The position numbers were made by a program, and so were the translations under genes. Source: Microvirga arsenatis (lineage in GTDB: Bacteria > Pseudomonadota > Alphaproteobacteria > Rhizobiales > Beijerinckiaceae). From it: a DNA stretch of 64,000 nt. Positions 27,695 through 37,000 of the stretch are shown one piece after another. Under the pieces are notes generated by a model. That model was given only the letters and a program-made list of their open reading frames with translations. It was not told the origin of the DNA and searched no databases. Location of the stretch: positions 1 to 64,000 of the forward strand of contig NZ_JAAAXJ010000008.1 of NCBI RefSeq assembly GCF_009910705.1, written 5' to 3'. Within the stretch, counting starts at the first letter, position 1. Every line of letters begins with the position of its first letter.

Positions 27695-28600
27695 ATGCGT
27701 ATCATCGTCGTCGGCAAGGAAGGTCAGGTTGCTCGCTCCCTCGCGGAGCGGGCGCGGGCTCACGGCGCCCAGGCCGTGCTCGTCGGCCGGCCCAAGCTCG
27801 ACCTTGCCGATCCATCGGGCATCGAGGACGCCCTCATCGACACCGGCGGCGACGTGATCGTGAACGCGGCTGCCTATACGGCCGTGGATCAGGCGGAGTC
27901 CGACCGGGAGCTCGCCGAGGCCATCAACGGGATCGGCGCCGGCGTGGTGGCCGGCGCCGCTGCCTCCATGAACGTGCCCGTCATCCATCTCTCCACCGAC
28001 TACGTGTTCGACGGCACGGCGGACCGGCCCTACCGGGAGGACGATCCGGTTTCTCCCCTGGGCGTCTACGGCGCCTCGAAGCTTCTCGGCGAGGAGGCGG
28101 TGGCGGCTGAGGCTGAGAACCACGTCATCCTGCGCACCGCCTGGGTCTACAGCCCCTTCGGCAAGAACTTCGTGAAGACCATGCTGCGTCTTGCCGGCGA
28201 GCGGGAGGAGGTTGGCATCGTGGCCGACCAGCAGGGCTCGCCCACGAGCGCCCTCGACATCGCCGATGGAATCATCGCCGTCAGCCGCAACCTGATCGAG
28301 CGGCCCGAGGACCGGAGCCTGCGCGGCCTGTTCCACATGGCCGGCACGGGCTTTGCCACCTGGGCGGAGTTCGCGGCCGAGATCTTTGCCGTCTCGTCGC
28401 GGCTCGGCGGCCCCTCCGCGAAGGTCCGGCCGATCGCCACGTCGGATTTCCCCACCCCGGCCAAGCGCCCGGCCAATTCACGGCTCGACTGCACCAAGCT
28501 GAAGGAGGCGCACGGGGTCGTGCTCCCGCCCTGGCGTTCCTCCCTAGAGGTGTGCGTGAAGCGCCTGATCGGGGAGGCGCGCAAGGAAGTCGCCCGCTGA
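27695..28600 (+). CDS. rfbD: dTDP-4-dehydrorhamnose reductase
   Basis: NAD(P)H-dependent SDR enzyme for the last step of dTDP-L-rhamnose synthesis. From ATG 27695 the 301-residue chain begins MRIIVVGKEGQVARSL (nucleotide-binding turn), with NAAAYTAVDQAE, STDYVFDG and the catalytic YGASK (Tyr-x3-Lys). The in-frame start at 27632 overlaps ggt and only adds a non-family tail. The usual partners rfbA, rfbB and rfbC are not in the window. Confidence 0.92.
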   Translation: MRIIVVGKEGQVARSLAERARAHGAQAVLVGRPKLDLADPSGIEDALIDTGGDVIVNAAAYTAVDQAESDRELAEAINGIGAGVVAGAAASMNVPVIHLSTDYVFDGTADRPYREDDPVSPLGVYGASKLLGEEAVAAEAENHVILRTAWVYSPFGKNFVKTMLRLAGEREEVGIVADQQGSPTSALDIADGIIAVSRNLIERPEDRSLRGLFHMAGTGFATWAEFAAEIFAVSSRLGGPSAKVRPIATSDFPTPAKRPANSRLDCTKLKEAHGVVLPPWRSSLEVCVKRLIGEARKEVAR

Positions 28601-28639
28601 GCCGCTACAAGCTGCGCCGAAGCTATCCTGCAAAAGAAG

Positions 28640-28667
28640 ACGGTTGTTCTTTATAAAGAACAACCGT
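28640..28667. promoter_or_regulatory. Perfect 28-bp palindrome before metZ
   Basis: The half-site ACGGTTGTTCTTTA (28640-28653) is followed without spacer by its exact reverse complement (28654-28667). It ends 11 bp before the metZ ATG. In DNA it looks like a dimeric-regulator operator; in RNA it would be a long hairpin close to the ribosome site. No T-tract follows, so a terminator is unlikely. Confidence 0.75.
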
Positions 28668-28678
28668 AGGGTGGCTCC

Positions 28679-29869
28679 ATGACCAAGCCGCATGATGTTG
28701 AATACCGACTCGAAACCCGCCTCGTTCACGAGGGCCATCAGCGCACCCCCTTCGGGGAGACGGCCGAAGCGCTCTTTCTCACGCAGGGTTTCGTCTACGA
28801 GAGCGCGGAGAGCGCCGAGCGGCGGTTTCTCAATGAGGAGCCGGGTTACAGCTACAGCCGCTATTCAAACCCCACCGTCGATGCCTTCGAGCAGCGCATC
28901 GCCTCCCTCGAAGGCGCCGAGGCGGCGCGCGCCACGGCGAGCGGCATGGCCGCGGTCACGGCGGCCATGGTCGGTCAGGTCCAGGCCGGAGACCACGTGG
29001 TGGCCGCCCGCGCCCTGTTCGGCTCATGCCGCTGGGTGGTGGAGGATCTGCTGCCCCGGTTCGGGGTCGCCTGCACCCTGGTGGATGGAAGGGACCTCGA
29101 CGGCTGGCGCAGGGCGGTGCGGCCGCAGACCAAGGCCTTCCTGCTGGAAACGCCCACCAATCCGAGCCTTGAGATCATCGATATCGCCGCCGTTGCCGCC
29201 ATCGCCCATGAGGCCGGGGCAACGCTTACCGTCGACAACGTGTTTGCAACCCCGCTCTTTCAGAAGCCCCTCGCCCTGGGCGCCGACTGCGTGGTCTATT
29301 CCGCGACGAAGCACATCGACGGGCAGGGCCGATGTCTCGGCGGCGTGATCCTGGGCTCTCAAGAGTTCATCGAGACCAAGGTGCAGCAGTTCCTGCGCAT
29401 GACAGGTCCCTCGATCTCGCCTTTCAATGCCTGGGTTCTTCTCAAGGGCCTTGAGACGCTGCCCCTGCGCGTCGAGCGGCAGACGCAGACCGCAGCCTAT
29501 CTGGCCGATGCGCTGCACGATCATCCGAAGCTGCGGAAGCTGACCTATCCGGGGCGTCCCGATCACCCCCAGGCCGCCCTCATCAAGCGGCAGATGAGCG
29601 GCGCCTCCACCATGATCGCCCTCGAGGTGAAAGGCGGCAAGGCCGAGGCCTTCCGGTTCCTGAACGCGCTGAGGCTGATCCGGATCTCGAACAACCTGGG
29701 CGATGCCAAGAGCCTCGTCACGCATCCGGCGACCACCACCCACCAGCGCTTCACGCCCGAGCAGCGTGCGGAGATGGGCATCTCGGATGGGCTCGTGCGC
29801 CTCTCCGTCGGCCTGGAGCATCGCGACGATCTGCTGGCTGACCTCGCCTGCGCTCTCGAACAGGTCTGA
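28679..29869 (+). CDS. metZ: O-succinylhomoserine sulfhydrylase
   Basis: PLP enzyme of the Cys/Met metabolism family that makes homocysteine directly from O-succinylhomoserine and sulfide. The Schiff-base lysine is Lys211 in YSATKHIDGQG; substrate and cofactor contacts include SGMAAVTAA, ETPTNPSLEI and TVDNVFATP. The 396-residue length is typical of alphaproteobacterial MetZ. It could be confused with MetB or MetY, but GQGRCLGG and the C-terminal THQRFTPEQRAEMGI fit MetZ best. Expression is probably governed at the palindrome just upstream. Confidence 0.93.
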   Translation: MTKPHDVEYRLETRLVHEGHQRTPFGETAEALFLTQGFVYESAESAERRFLNEEPGYSYSRYSNPTVDAFEQRIASLEGAEAARATASGMAAVTAAMVGQVQAGDHVVAARALFGSCRWVVEDLLPRFGVACTLVDGRDLDGWRRAVRPQTKAFLLETPTNPSLEIIDIAAVAAIAHEAGATLTVDNVFATPLFQKPLALGADCVVYSATKHIDGQGRCLGGVILGSQEFIETKVQQFLRMTGPSISPFNAWVLLKGLETLPLRVERQTQTAAYLADALHDHPKLRKLTYPGRPDHPQAALIKRQMSGASTMIALEVKGGKAEAFRFLNALRLIRISNNLGDAKSLVTHPATTTHQRFTPEQRAEMGISDGLVRLSVGLEHRDDLLADLACALEQV

Positions 29870-30183
29870 CGCAGCACACTTCGTGCTTCACGATAACGTG
29901 AAACCTCGCGCCGCGCGGGCCGTCGCCGGGCCCGGTCGGCCGAGGCGGACTTGAGGCTCTCACCGATCGCTTCTTCAGAAGCGGCAAAGCACCTGCTCAC
30001 AGCAATTCGGGGGAGCAGCCCTCTGCAGGTCGAGAGCGTCTGCGACTGAGGTCTATGGTCGGTGTCCGGCGCCGGCCCTTGAAGTCCCTAGGGAAATGCC
30101 ACACCATCCCCTCAGGAACAACGCGGCCCGAACAGAAGAAGACGCGGTCCTCACAACAAACCAGGGGGTTGAGGGAGGAAGCC
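29870..30183. other. Intergenic region between metZ and TRAP operon
   Basis: No gene is supported. It holds a small inverted repeat TTCACG-ATAA-CGTGAA (29887-29902), 17 bp after the metZ stop, which may be an operator or weak hairpin. The TRAP gene's GGGAGG ribosome site is at its end. I could not identify a convincing promoter. Confidence 0.45.
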
Positions 30184-31317
30184 ATGAAGAAGGACAATCC
30201 AGGACCAAAGACTTCAAGCCCGTCCAAGCAGTCACGTCGCCGCTTCCTGCAGGTCGCCGGCCTCGGAGCGGCAGCAACGGTCGCCGCTCCCCAGGTCTCC
30301 CGGGCCCAGACGGCCACCTGGAAATTCCAGTCGACGTGGCCCAACCGGGACATCTTCCACGAGTTCTGCAACGACTTCGCCAAGCGCGTGAACGACATGT
30401 CCGGCGGGCGCCTGAAGCTCGACGTTCTCGCCTCCGGCGCGGTGGTTCCGGCCTTCCAGCTGCAGGATGCGGTGCATGCGGGCATCCTCGACGGCGGTCA
30501 CGGCGTGGCGGCCTATTGGTACGGCAAGAACAAGGCTTTCGCCCTGTTCGGCACCGGCCCATCCTTCGGCTGGAACGCCAATTCGTTCCTGGGTTGGATG
30601 AATCACGGCGGCGGCTACGATCTCTACAACGAGCTGCAGAACCAGATCCTGAAGCTCAACATCGTCGGCTTCCTGTCCGGCCCCATGCCGGCCCAGCCCC
30701 TCGGCTGGTTCAAGAGCGAGGTGACCTCGGCCGATGCCTTCAAGGGGCTGAAGTACCGCACGGTCGGTCTCGCAGCGGATCTCAACCGCCAGCTCGGCGC
30801 GGCCGTCACCATCCTGGCCGGCGGCGAGATCGTGCCCGCTCTCGAGCGCGGCGTGATCGATGGTGCGGAGTTCAACAACCCGTCCTCCGATCTGGTGCTC
30901 GGATTCCCCGACGTGTCGAAGAACCTGATGCTTCAGAGCTATCACCAGTCCGGCGAGACCTTCGAGATCATCTTCAACAAGGCAAAGTTCGATGCACTCC
31001 CGGCGGAGCTGAAGGCCATCATCAAGTACGCTGCCGAGTCCTCTTCGGCCGACATGTCCTGGAAGGCGCTCGACCGTTACTCGAAGGATTTGGAGGCCAT
31101 CCGCGGCCGCGGCGTCCAAGTCAGGAAGACCCCGGACTCGGTGCTGAAGGCGCAGCTCGATGCCTGGAACAAGGTGATCGACGAGTTCTCGAAGGATCCG
31201 TTCTTCAAGAAGGTGATCGACAGCCAGAAGGCCTGGGTGCAGCGCACCTATGCCTATGAGCGGCTGAACGAGCCCTCGCGCGACATGGCTTACGACCACT
31301 TCTTCAAGTCCACCTGA
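30184..31317 (+). CDS. dctP: TRAP transporter substrate-binding protein (DctP family, TakP-like)
   Basis: Periplasmic receptor of a tripartite ATP-independent transporter, delivering an organic acid to DctQM. The N terminus has a twin-arginine signal (SRRRFLQVAG from residue 17) ending near SRAQ. The mature part shows the family pattern: WKFQSTWPNRD, the arginine-bearing KYRTVGL, and ALERGVIDGAEFNNP, which resembles the 2-oxo-acid receptor TakP. The exact substrate is not decidable from sequence. ATG 30184 has GGGAGG upstream; longer frames are leaderless noise. 377 residues. First gene of a three-gene operon. Confidence 0.92.
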   Translation: MKKDNPGPKTSSPSKQSRRRFLQVAGLGAAATVAAPQVSRAQTATWKFQSTWPNRDIFHEFCNDFAKRVNDMSGGRLKLDVLASGAVVPAFQLQDAVHAGILDGGHGVAAYWYGKNKAFALFGTGPSFGWNANSFLGWMNHGGGYDLYNELQNQILKLNIVGFLSGPMPAQPLGWFKSEVTSADAFKGLKYRTVGLAADLNRQLGAAVTILAGGEIVPALERGVIDGAEFNNPSSDLVLGFPDVSKNLMLQSYHQSGETFEIIFNKAKFDALPAELKAIIKYAAESSSADMSWKALDRYSKDLEAIRGRGVQVRKTPDSVLKAQLDAWNKVIDEFSKDPFFKKVIDSQKAWVQRTYAYERLNEPSRDMAYDHFFKST

Positions 31318-31429
31318 GGAGTGGCCTGAAGGCTCGCCTCCAGCCAAGGCACGACTTTGTAACGGCGCGGGCGGCACAGACGATGCCGCCCTCGTAGTAT
31401 CCCGCAGGCTTCCGGAAGGGCCTTGCCCC

Positions 31430-32014
31430 ATGCGCTTCGTCTATGTCATCGACCGCATCAACACCTTCATCGGCAAGGCCGTGGCCTGGGCGATCCTCGC
31501 CCTCACCTTCGCCGTTTGCTACGAGGTGTTCGCGCGCTATGTGCTGCGAGCCCCAACGGAATGGGCCTTCGACGCAAGCTATATGCTCTATGGGCTGCTC
31601 TTCATGGTGGCGGGCCCATACACGCTGGCACGTAACAACCACGTGAGAGGTGACTTCCTCTACCGCAACTGGCCGCCGCGCCGGCAGGCGGCCATGGACC
31701 TCGTGCTCTACTTCCTGTTCTTCTTCCCCGGCATCCTCGCCCTCGTCTATGCAGGCATTCCGTTTTCCCAGATGTCATGGATGATGAACGAGCACTCCAT
31801 GAACTCGCCGAACGGGCCGCCGATCTACCCCTTCAAGGCGCTGATCCCTCTCGCGGGCATTCTGATGGCTTTCCAGGGCATGGTCGAGGTGATCCGCTGC
31901 ATCGAATGCCTGCGCACCGGCGCATGGCCGCAACGGCTCCATGACGTGGAAGAAACCGAAAAGCTCATTCTCGAGCAGGCCGAGCAACAAGGCCTTACGA
32001 AGGGGACCGTCTGA
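31430..32014 (+). CDS. dctQ: TRAP transporter small permease (DctQ)
   Basis: Four-helix membrane subunit that joins with DctM. Of 194 residues, helices lie at about 17-38, 50-66, 87-110 and 130-152. The conserved ARYVLRAPTEWAFD stretch follows helix 1. Its TGA stop overlaps the dctM ATG by one base (TGATG), so translation is coupled. Confidence 0.9.
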   Translation: MRFVYVIDRINTFIGKAVAWAILALTFAVCYEVFARYVLRAPTEWAFDASYMLYGLLFMVAGPYTLARNNHVRGDFLYRNWPPRRQAAMDLVLYFLFFFPGILALVYAGIPFSQMSWMMNEHSMNSPNGPPIYPFKALIPLAGILMAFQGMVEVIRCIECLRTGAWPQRLHDVEETEKLILEQAEQQGLTKGTV

Positions 32015-33351
32015 TGCTGGCATCTTGGGGGTTGGGAAATCCCGAACTGGGCGTGCTGATGCTCGGCCTGTTCGTGGTCTTCATCATGTTCGGGTTTCCC
32101 ATCGCCTTCACGCTGATGGCGCTGGGCTTCGGCTTCGGCTACATGGCCATGGGCGACATCGTGTTCTCCCTCGTGGTGCAGCGCGCCTATTCGGTGATGA
32201 CGAACGACACGCTTGTCGCCATCCCGCTCTTCGTCTTCATGGGCTACATCATCGAGCGGGCGAACATTCTCGACCGGCTCTTCTACTCGATCCAGATCGC
32301 CGTCGGCGGCCTTCCCGGATCGCTCGCCATCGCGACGCTGCTGACCTGCGCCCTGTTCGCCACCGCCACGGGAATCGTGGGCGCGGTCGTCACGCTCATG
32401 GGCCTTCTCGCCTTCCCGGCCATGCTGCGGGCAGGATATGATATCCGCCTGTCGGCCGGCGTCGTCTGCGCCGGCGGCTGCCTCGGCATCCTGATCCCGC
32501 CCAGCGTGATGCTGATCCTCTACGGCGCAACCGCCGGCGTGTCGGTGCCGAAGCTCTATGCGGGCGCCCTGTTCCCGGGCCTGATGCTCGCCGGATTGTA
32601 CATGCTCTACGTGCTCATCCGCTGCATGATCAATCCGAATCTCGCGCCCAAGCTGCCGGCCGAGGAACGCAGGGTTCCGCTCGCCAAGATCATCTGGTCG
32701 CTGGCCACGTCGTTCTTCCCCCTCGCCCTGCTCATCCTGTCCGTGCTCGGAGCGATCTTCTTCGGCATCGCGACCCCGACCGAGGCGGCAGCCGTGGGGG
32801 CGATGGGCAGCCTGCTGCTCGCCGCGGCCTATCGCTCGCTCTCCTTCGGCAAGCTCAGGGAATCGGTGATCCTCACCGCTCGCACCTCGGCCATGGTGTG
32901 CTGGCTCTTCGTCGGGTCCTTCATCTTCTCGTCGATCTTCGCCTTCCTCGGCGGCCACCAGCCCATCGAGCACTTCGTCACGGGCCTGAACCTCTCGCCC
33001 TTCTGGTTCCTGATCCTGACGCAGGTGATCATCTTCGTGCTCGGCTGGCCGCTGGAATGGACGGAGATCGTGGTGATCTTCGTGCCGATCTTCCTGCCGC
33101 TCCTCGACAACTTCGGCATCGACCCGATCTTCTTCGGCGTGCTGATCGCCCTCAACATCCAGACATCGTTCCTATCGCCGCCGGTGGCGATGGCGCCCTT
33201 CTACCTCAAGGGCATCGCGCCGCCGCATGTGAGCATCAACGACATCTTCGCCGGAGTGATGCCGTTCCTGTTCCTCGTGATCGTCGCCATGGCCATGTTC
33301 TACATCTTCCCGGGACTCGGCCTGTGGTTGCCGCGCTATCTCTACGGGTAA
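32014..33351 (+). CDS. dctM: TRAP transporter large permease (DctM)
   Basis: Main sodium-coupled permease subunit, 445 residues with about 12 helices. Conserved blocks are FGFPIAFTLMALGF, ATATGIVGAVVTLMG, GCLGILIPPSVMLILYG, GIATPTEAAAVGA and LNIQTSFLSPPVA. Complete with DctP and DctQ, so the transporter should be functional; the substrate is probably a carboxylate. Confidence 0.93.
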   Translation: MLASWGLGNPELGVLMLGLFVVFIMFGFPIAFTLMALGFGFGYMAMGDIVFSLVVQRAYSVMTNDTLVAIPLFVFMGYIIERANILDRLFYSIQIAVGGLPGSLAIATLLTCALFATATGIVGAVVTLMGLLAFPAMLRAGYDIRLSAGVVCAGGCLGILIPPSVMLILYGATAGVSVPKLYAGALFPGLMLAGLYMLYVLIRCMINPNLAPKLPAEERRVPLAKIIWSLATSFFPLALLILSVLGAIFFGIATPTEAAAVGAMGSLLLAAAYRSLSFGKLRESVILTARTSAMVCWLFVGSFIFSSIFAFLGGHQPIEHFVTGLNLSPFWFLILTQVIIFVLGWPLEWTEIVVIFVPIFLPLLDNFGIDPIFFGVLIALNIQTSFLSPPVAMAPFYLKGIAPPHVSINDIFAGVMPFLFLVIVAMAMFYIFPGLGLWLPRYLYG

Positions 33352-33401
33352 TCGGGCGTCATCCCTGCGGCGCAATCCGCGGTGAACGGAACGGCCAAGC
33401 C

Positions 33402-33426
33402 GGAACCGTCACTCCCCCTTCACGTT
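33402..33426 (+). promoter_or_regulatory. EcfG-type general stress promoter
   Basis: GGAAC (33402-33406), a 16-bp spacer and CGTT (33423-33426) match the consensus of the alphaproteobacterial EcfG sigma factor (GGAAC-N16-17-CGTT) exactly. The expected RNA start, near 33433, leaves a short leader with AAAGGAGG before the ATG at 33459. Confidence 0.7.
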
Positions 33427-33458
33427 GGCCTCCTGTTCGTGCCGCAAAGGAGGCCATC

Positions 33459-33623
33459 ATGAAGTGCCAGTTCTGCCACCAGGACATCGACAATCCCTGC
33501 CACAACGCACAGGAGATGCAGCAGCGCGCCCAAAGCCATGTCGAGCGCTGCGAACATGCGCTTCAGTCTCAACAGGGTGCGGGCGCGGGGTCCCACCGCA
33601 GCGACATCCAGAGCAACGGCTAG
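33459..33623 (+). CDS. 54-residue cysteine-containing small protein
   Basis: Unrecognised small protein. It begins MKCQFCHQDIDNPCHNAQ, giving C-x2-C plus Cys14, Cys31 and several histidines, so a single zinc site is plausible. The rest is hydrophilic and Gln/Ser-rich. The start is well supported: AAAGGAGG lies six bases before ATG 33459 and an EcfG-type promoter just upstream. First of three tiny genes in tandem (next start 3 bp after its stop). Confidence 0.75.
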   Translation: MKCQFCHQDIDNPCHNAQEMQQRAQSHVERCEHALQSQQGAGAGSHRSDIQSNG

Positions 33624-33626
33624 GCC

Positions 33627-33821
33627 ATGGCCGCCGCGCCCGAGGACCGCACGGAAGGCCTGGCCGAGCGGAGCCTGAACACCAGCATCGTGCCCCCGGC
33701 AGAAGACCACCGGGACAGGCCTGCGCAGGACAATTCGACGGGCCAGAGAAGCTCGGCCGGCAACGATCAGCGGAAGGGTCTGGAGCAAGCCAGTCCCAAG
33801 TCTCCCCATCACGAGCGCTAG
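33627..33821 (+). CDS. 64-residue hydrophilic small protein
   Basis: Unrecognised product with high content of Asp, Glu, Arg, Ser, Pro and Gln and no hydrophobic core, so it is probably disordered. It starts 3 bp after the stop of the preceding gene and ends 9 bp before the next one, which supports an operon. Its ribosome site is weak, so coupling with the upstream gene is likely. It could also be a non-coding spacer, hence the moderate confidence. Confidence 0.5.
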   Translation: MAAAPEDRTEGLAERSLNTSIVPPAEDHRDRPAQDNSTGQRSSAGNDQRKGLEQASPKSPHHER

Positions 33822-33830
33822 GAGCCGTTC

Positions 33831-33932
33831 ATGTCCCGCAAAGCCCGGATGAGACCGTCTTGGAAGAAGGGAAGCCGACGCAAGCAGAAGGTGTCGGGCT
33901 CCCGCAAGGCCCGCGTCACCCGACGCAGCTGA
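33831..33932 (+). CDS. 33-residue strongly basic micro-protein
   Basis: ATG 33831 to TGA 33932 encodes 33 residues of which 15 are Lys or Arg, beginning MSRKARMRPSWKKG. A GGAG ribosome site lies six bases before the ATG. Such composition suits nucleic-acid or ribosome binding, but I know no family for it. It is the last gene before a hairpin terminator at 33948. Confidence 0.6.
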   Translation: MSRKARMRPSWKKGSRRKQKVSGSRKARVTRRS

Positions 33933-33947
33933 GTGCAGGGCAGCAAA

Positions 33948-33975
33948 AAGGAGGGCGGCCTGCGCTGCCCTCCTT
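33948..33975 (+). terminator. Hairpin terminator of the micro-gene cluster
   Basis: AAGGAGGGC (33948-33956) pairs perfectly with GCCCTCCTT (33967-33975) around a 10-nt loop, 15 bp after the last stop. It faces the RTX gene's 3' end and may serve both sides. Confidence 0.75.
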
Positions 33976-34011
33976 CTGTGTGCATCATGCCCTTAAGGCT
34001 CGCCCAGCCCT

Positions 34012-37000
34012 TTAGAGCACGAACCAGCCCTTCTGCAGGTCGATCGCGCCTTTGAGCTTGATCACCGCTTCGGCAGCCTTGTCGCTGTCGGTGTTCAGGT
34101 AGACGTAAGTGTCCTTGCCCGCCTTTTCGTAGCGCACCTGTCCGGCTTTGGTGAAGTCGGTCTTGCCGATGAAGCTGAAGGCCTGATCGCCCTTCTTCTT
34201 CACATCCGCATCGATCAGCTTCAGGTCGAGGCGGTCGCCCTCCCGGCCTTTGAAATCGGTGATCGTGTCCGCCGTGCCTTTGCTGGTGCCGGTGTCCTTG
34301 GCACCGAAGGCAAACACGTCCTTGCCGGCGCCGCCGCTCAGGGTATCCTGTCCACCACCGCCGATGAGACGGTCGTTGCCGATGCCGCCCTCCACCTTGT
34401 CCTTGCCGGCGCCGGCATCCAGAACGTCATTGCCGCCGCCACCCGCGAGCGTGTCGGAACTCGCCCCGCCCGAGACCGTGTCGCTCCCGGTGGTGCCGGT
34501 CGTGTTCTCCTTGTCCACGTTCTGCAGGACGACGGTCAGGTCATAGGTGATGCTCTTGTTCAAAGCCTCATCGATCGCCTGGACCGTGATCCTATGGGTT
34601 GCGGCCTGCTCATAGTCGAGAAGAATGCCGTTCTTGACCACGATGGATTTTCCGTCGGCTCCGATCATGAAGCGGCCGCCGGCATCGTTGAGCAGCGCGT
34701 ACTTGGTGTAGTTGCTGGCGGCATCCGGATTCGCCACCGTCAAGGTCCCGACTTGAGTACCCGCGGCGCTGTTCTCTGCGACTACCCCGTTGCTCATGCC
34801 AATTCCGGAGCCGTAATTGAGCACCTCGGCCAGGTTGAGGATCGTGCCGCCGAAGTTGAAGAACTCGGCGTCGATTACCGTGTCGGTGCCATCCGCGCCA
34901 TTGCGTTGATCCGCAACTGTAAGAGTCGTTCCATTGATCGTAACGCGATAGTTGGACCGGTTTCCGCTGTAGATGATTGTGTCTGCTCCGGCACCGCCCT
35001 GAAGATCATCGTTTCCGGCACCGCCTCTGAGGAGATCGTTGCCTCCATCACCCCTCAGGCGATTGTTCAGATCGTTGCCATAGATGATATCGGCATGATC
35101 GGTGCCGCGGGCCCGCTTGATGTTGATGAGGGTGTCGACGCCTCCGGTGGCATCCAGCACCTGTCCCGCGGCGAGGTCGATCGTCATGCCGACCGTGCGG
35201 CCGGCGGCCCTCGCCTCGGAGCGGTAATCGACCTCCGCATTGCTGTCGAGGCTGCCCTCGAACGTATCGTTGCCGCCATGGCCGATAAAGCGGTAGTTGC
35301 CTGTGCCGCCTTTGAAGGAGTCGCCAAACTGCGATCCATGAACGGCATTGATGTTCGTGAAGGTGTCCTGGCCTCCGCTGCCGTCATCCGTCACCACGCC
35401 GGCCAGTGCCTGATTGTCGTCAAAATCGATGACGATACCGGCAGAGGCCGTGTTGCGGTAGGAGATGTCATTGAAGGCATCGGGATTGGGATCTCCGCCT
35501 CCTCCATCGATGGTGTCGTCACCGCCACCGACTTCGAAGTAGTCATCCCCGAAGCCTCCATTGACCGTATCGTTCCCAGCGCCGTCCTGAAGGGTATCGT
35601 TCCCCAATCCTCCGGTGATGGTATCGTTGCCATCGCCACCCTCGAGACGATCGTCACCGTCACGGCCGTCGATGATGTCGTTGCCTTTGTCACCACGCAG
35701 GCGGTTGTTGAGCCCGTTGCCACGCACGGTATCGTTCTGCTCCGTCCCGCGGACACGCTCGATCAGGGTCAATGTATCGGTGTTGCCGCTGAGATCGGTC
35801 ACCGTGGCGGTATTCTGCGATCCGAGATCGACAGTGATGCCGGTCGTGATCCCCAGGACCCTTGCTTCGGTCCGATAATCGACCTCGTTGACGCCCTTGG
35901 TTCCGTCGAAGGTGTCGTTCCCTTTGTAGCCGACGAAGCGCTGGACACCATAAGTGTCTCCGCCACGGAACGTGTCCGCACCATTCGTGCCGAGAATTGC
36001 TTGGATGGCAGAGAAAGTATCGGTGCCGACAACACTGCCGCTACCATTCTTCTTCTGGACAGTTCCCGGCCCGCCATTGTCACCGAACTGAACCTCGATA
36101 CTCCCAAAGCCGCTGTCGAAGTACCGGATCTCGTTCCAATTGAAGTCGGGGTTGTCGCCCTGGAATTCGCTCCCGCCGTAAATCGTATCGTTGCCGTTGC
36201 TGGCGAGGAAGTAATCCTCATCGGTCAGATTGCCGATGCCGCCGATCAGGAGATCGTTGCCGTTGCCGCCATCGAGGGTATCCCAGCCGGCAGCGCCTAG
36301 AAGCGTGTCGTTGCCTTCGTCACCCAAAAGGACATTGGCGCCATTATGACCAACAATGTGATCGTCGCCATCGTGGCCGTATGCCGTGACGACCTTGTTC
36401 ACAATCCCCGGCGAAACAACGGATTCATTGATGTTGAAGGTGTCATCGCCGGCCGTTCCGCCGACGATGTAGCCGTCATTGTTGGGATCGCCATAAGCGA
36501 TGATGCCGAAGGTTGCTCCGGTGAACTTCGCCGGGTCCTCGAAGTTGCCGCCGATCGAGATATTGATCGCATCGACATTGGTCAGCGTGTCGATTCCGTA
36601 ACCTATGTTCCTTGCATCGACGGTCCAGGAACCATCCTGATTGCGGGTCGCGGTGACGAGGGTGTGGACGACTCCTCCGTCGGTCCGTGTGAATATGATC
36701 GTGTCCTCACCCTGATCTACGTCCAACGTGCCGTTCGTATCGGCCGGGAGGATATAGTTCATCGAATCGCCCCAGCCGGTGCCTCCGTTGACGGTGTCAT
36801 TGCCGGCATCGGCTTCGACGTAATTGACGCCACCGCCTGCGTTGATGACGTCATTGCCGTCGCCGCCGTTCAGCCCGTTGTCGCCATTGTGCCCGGTGAT
36901 CGTGTCGTTGCCGTCTCCGGCGAAGATGTTGACACTGTCTGTTTGCTTAAGGCCCACAATGAGATTGGCATTGATGGTGTTGTCCAGGAAGCCCCCATAG

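Noticed and set aside
28601-28678. SAM riboswitch (SAM-II) before metZ
   Set aside because: The 78-bp leader lacks the pseudoknot sequence pattern; it is dominated by a perfect palindrome instead.
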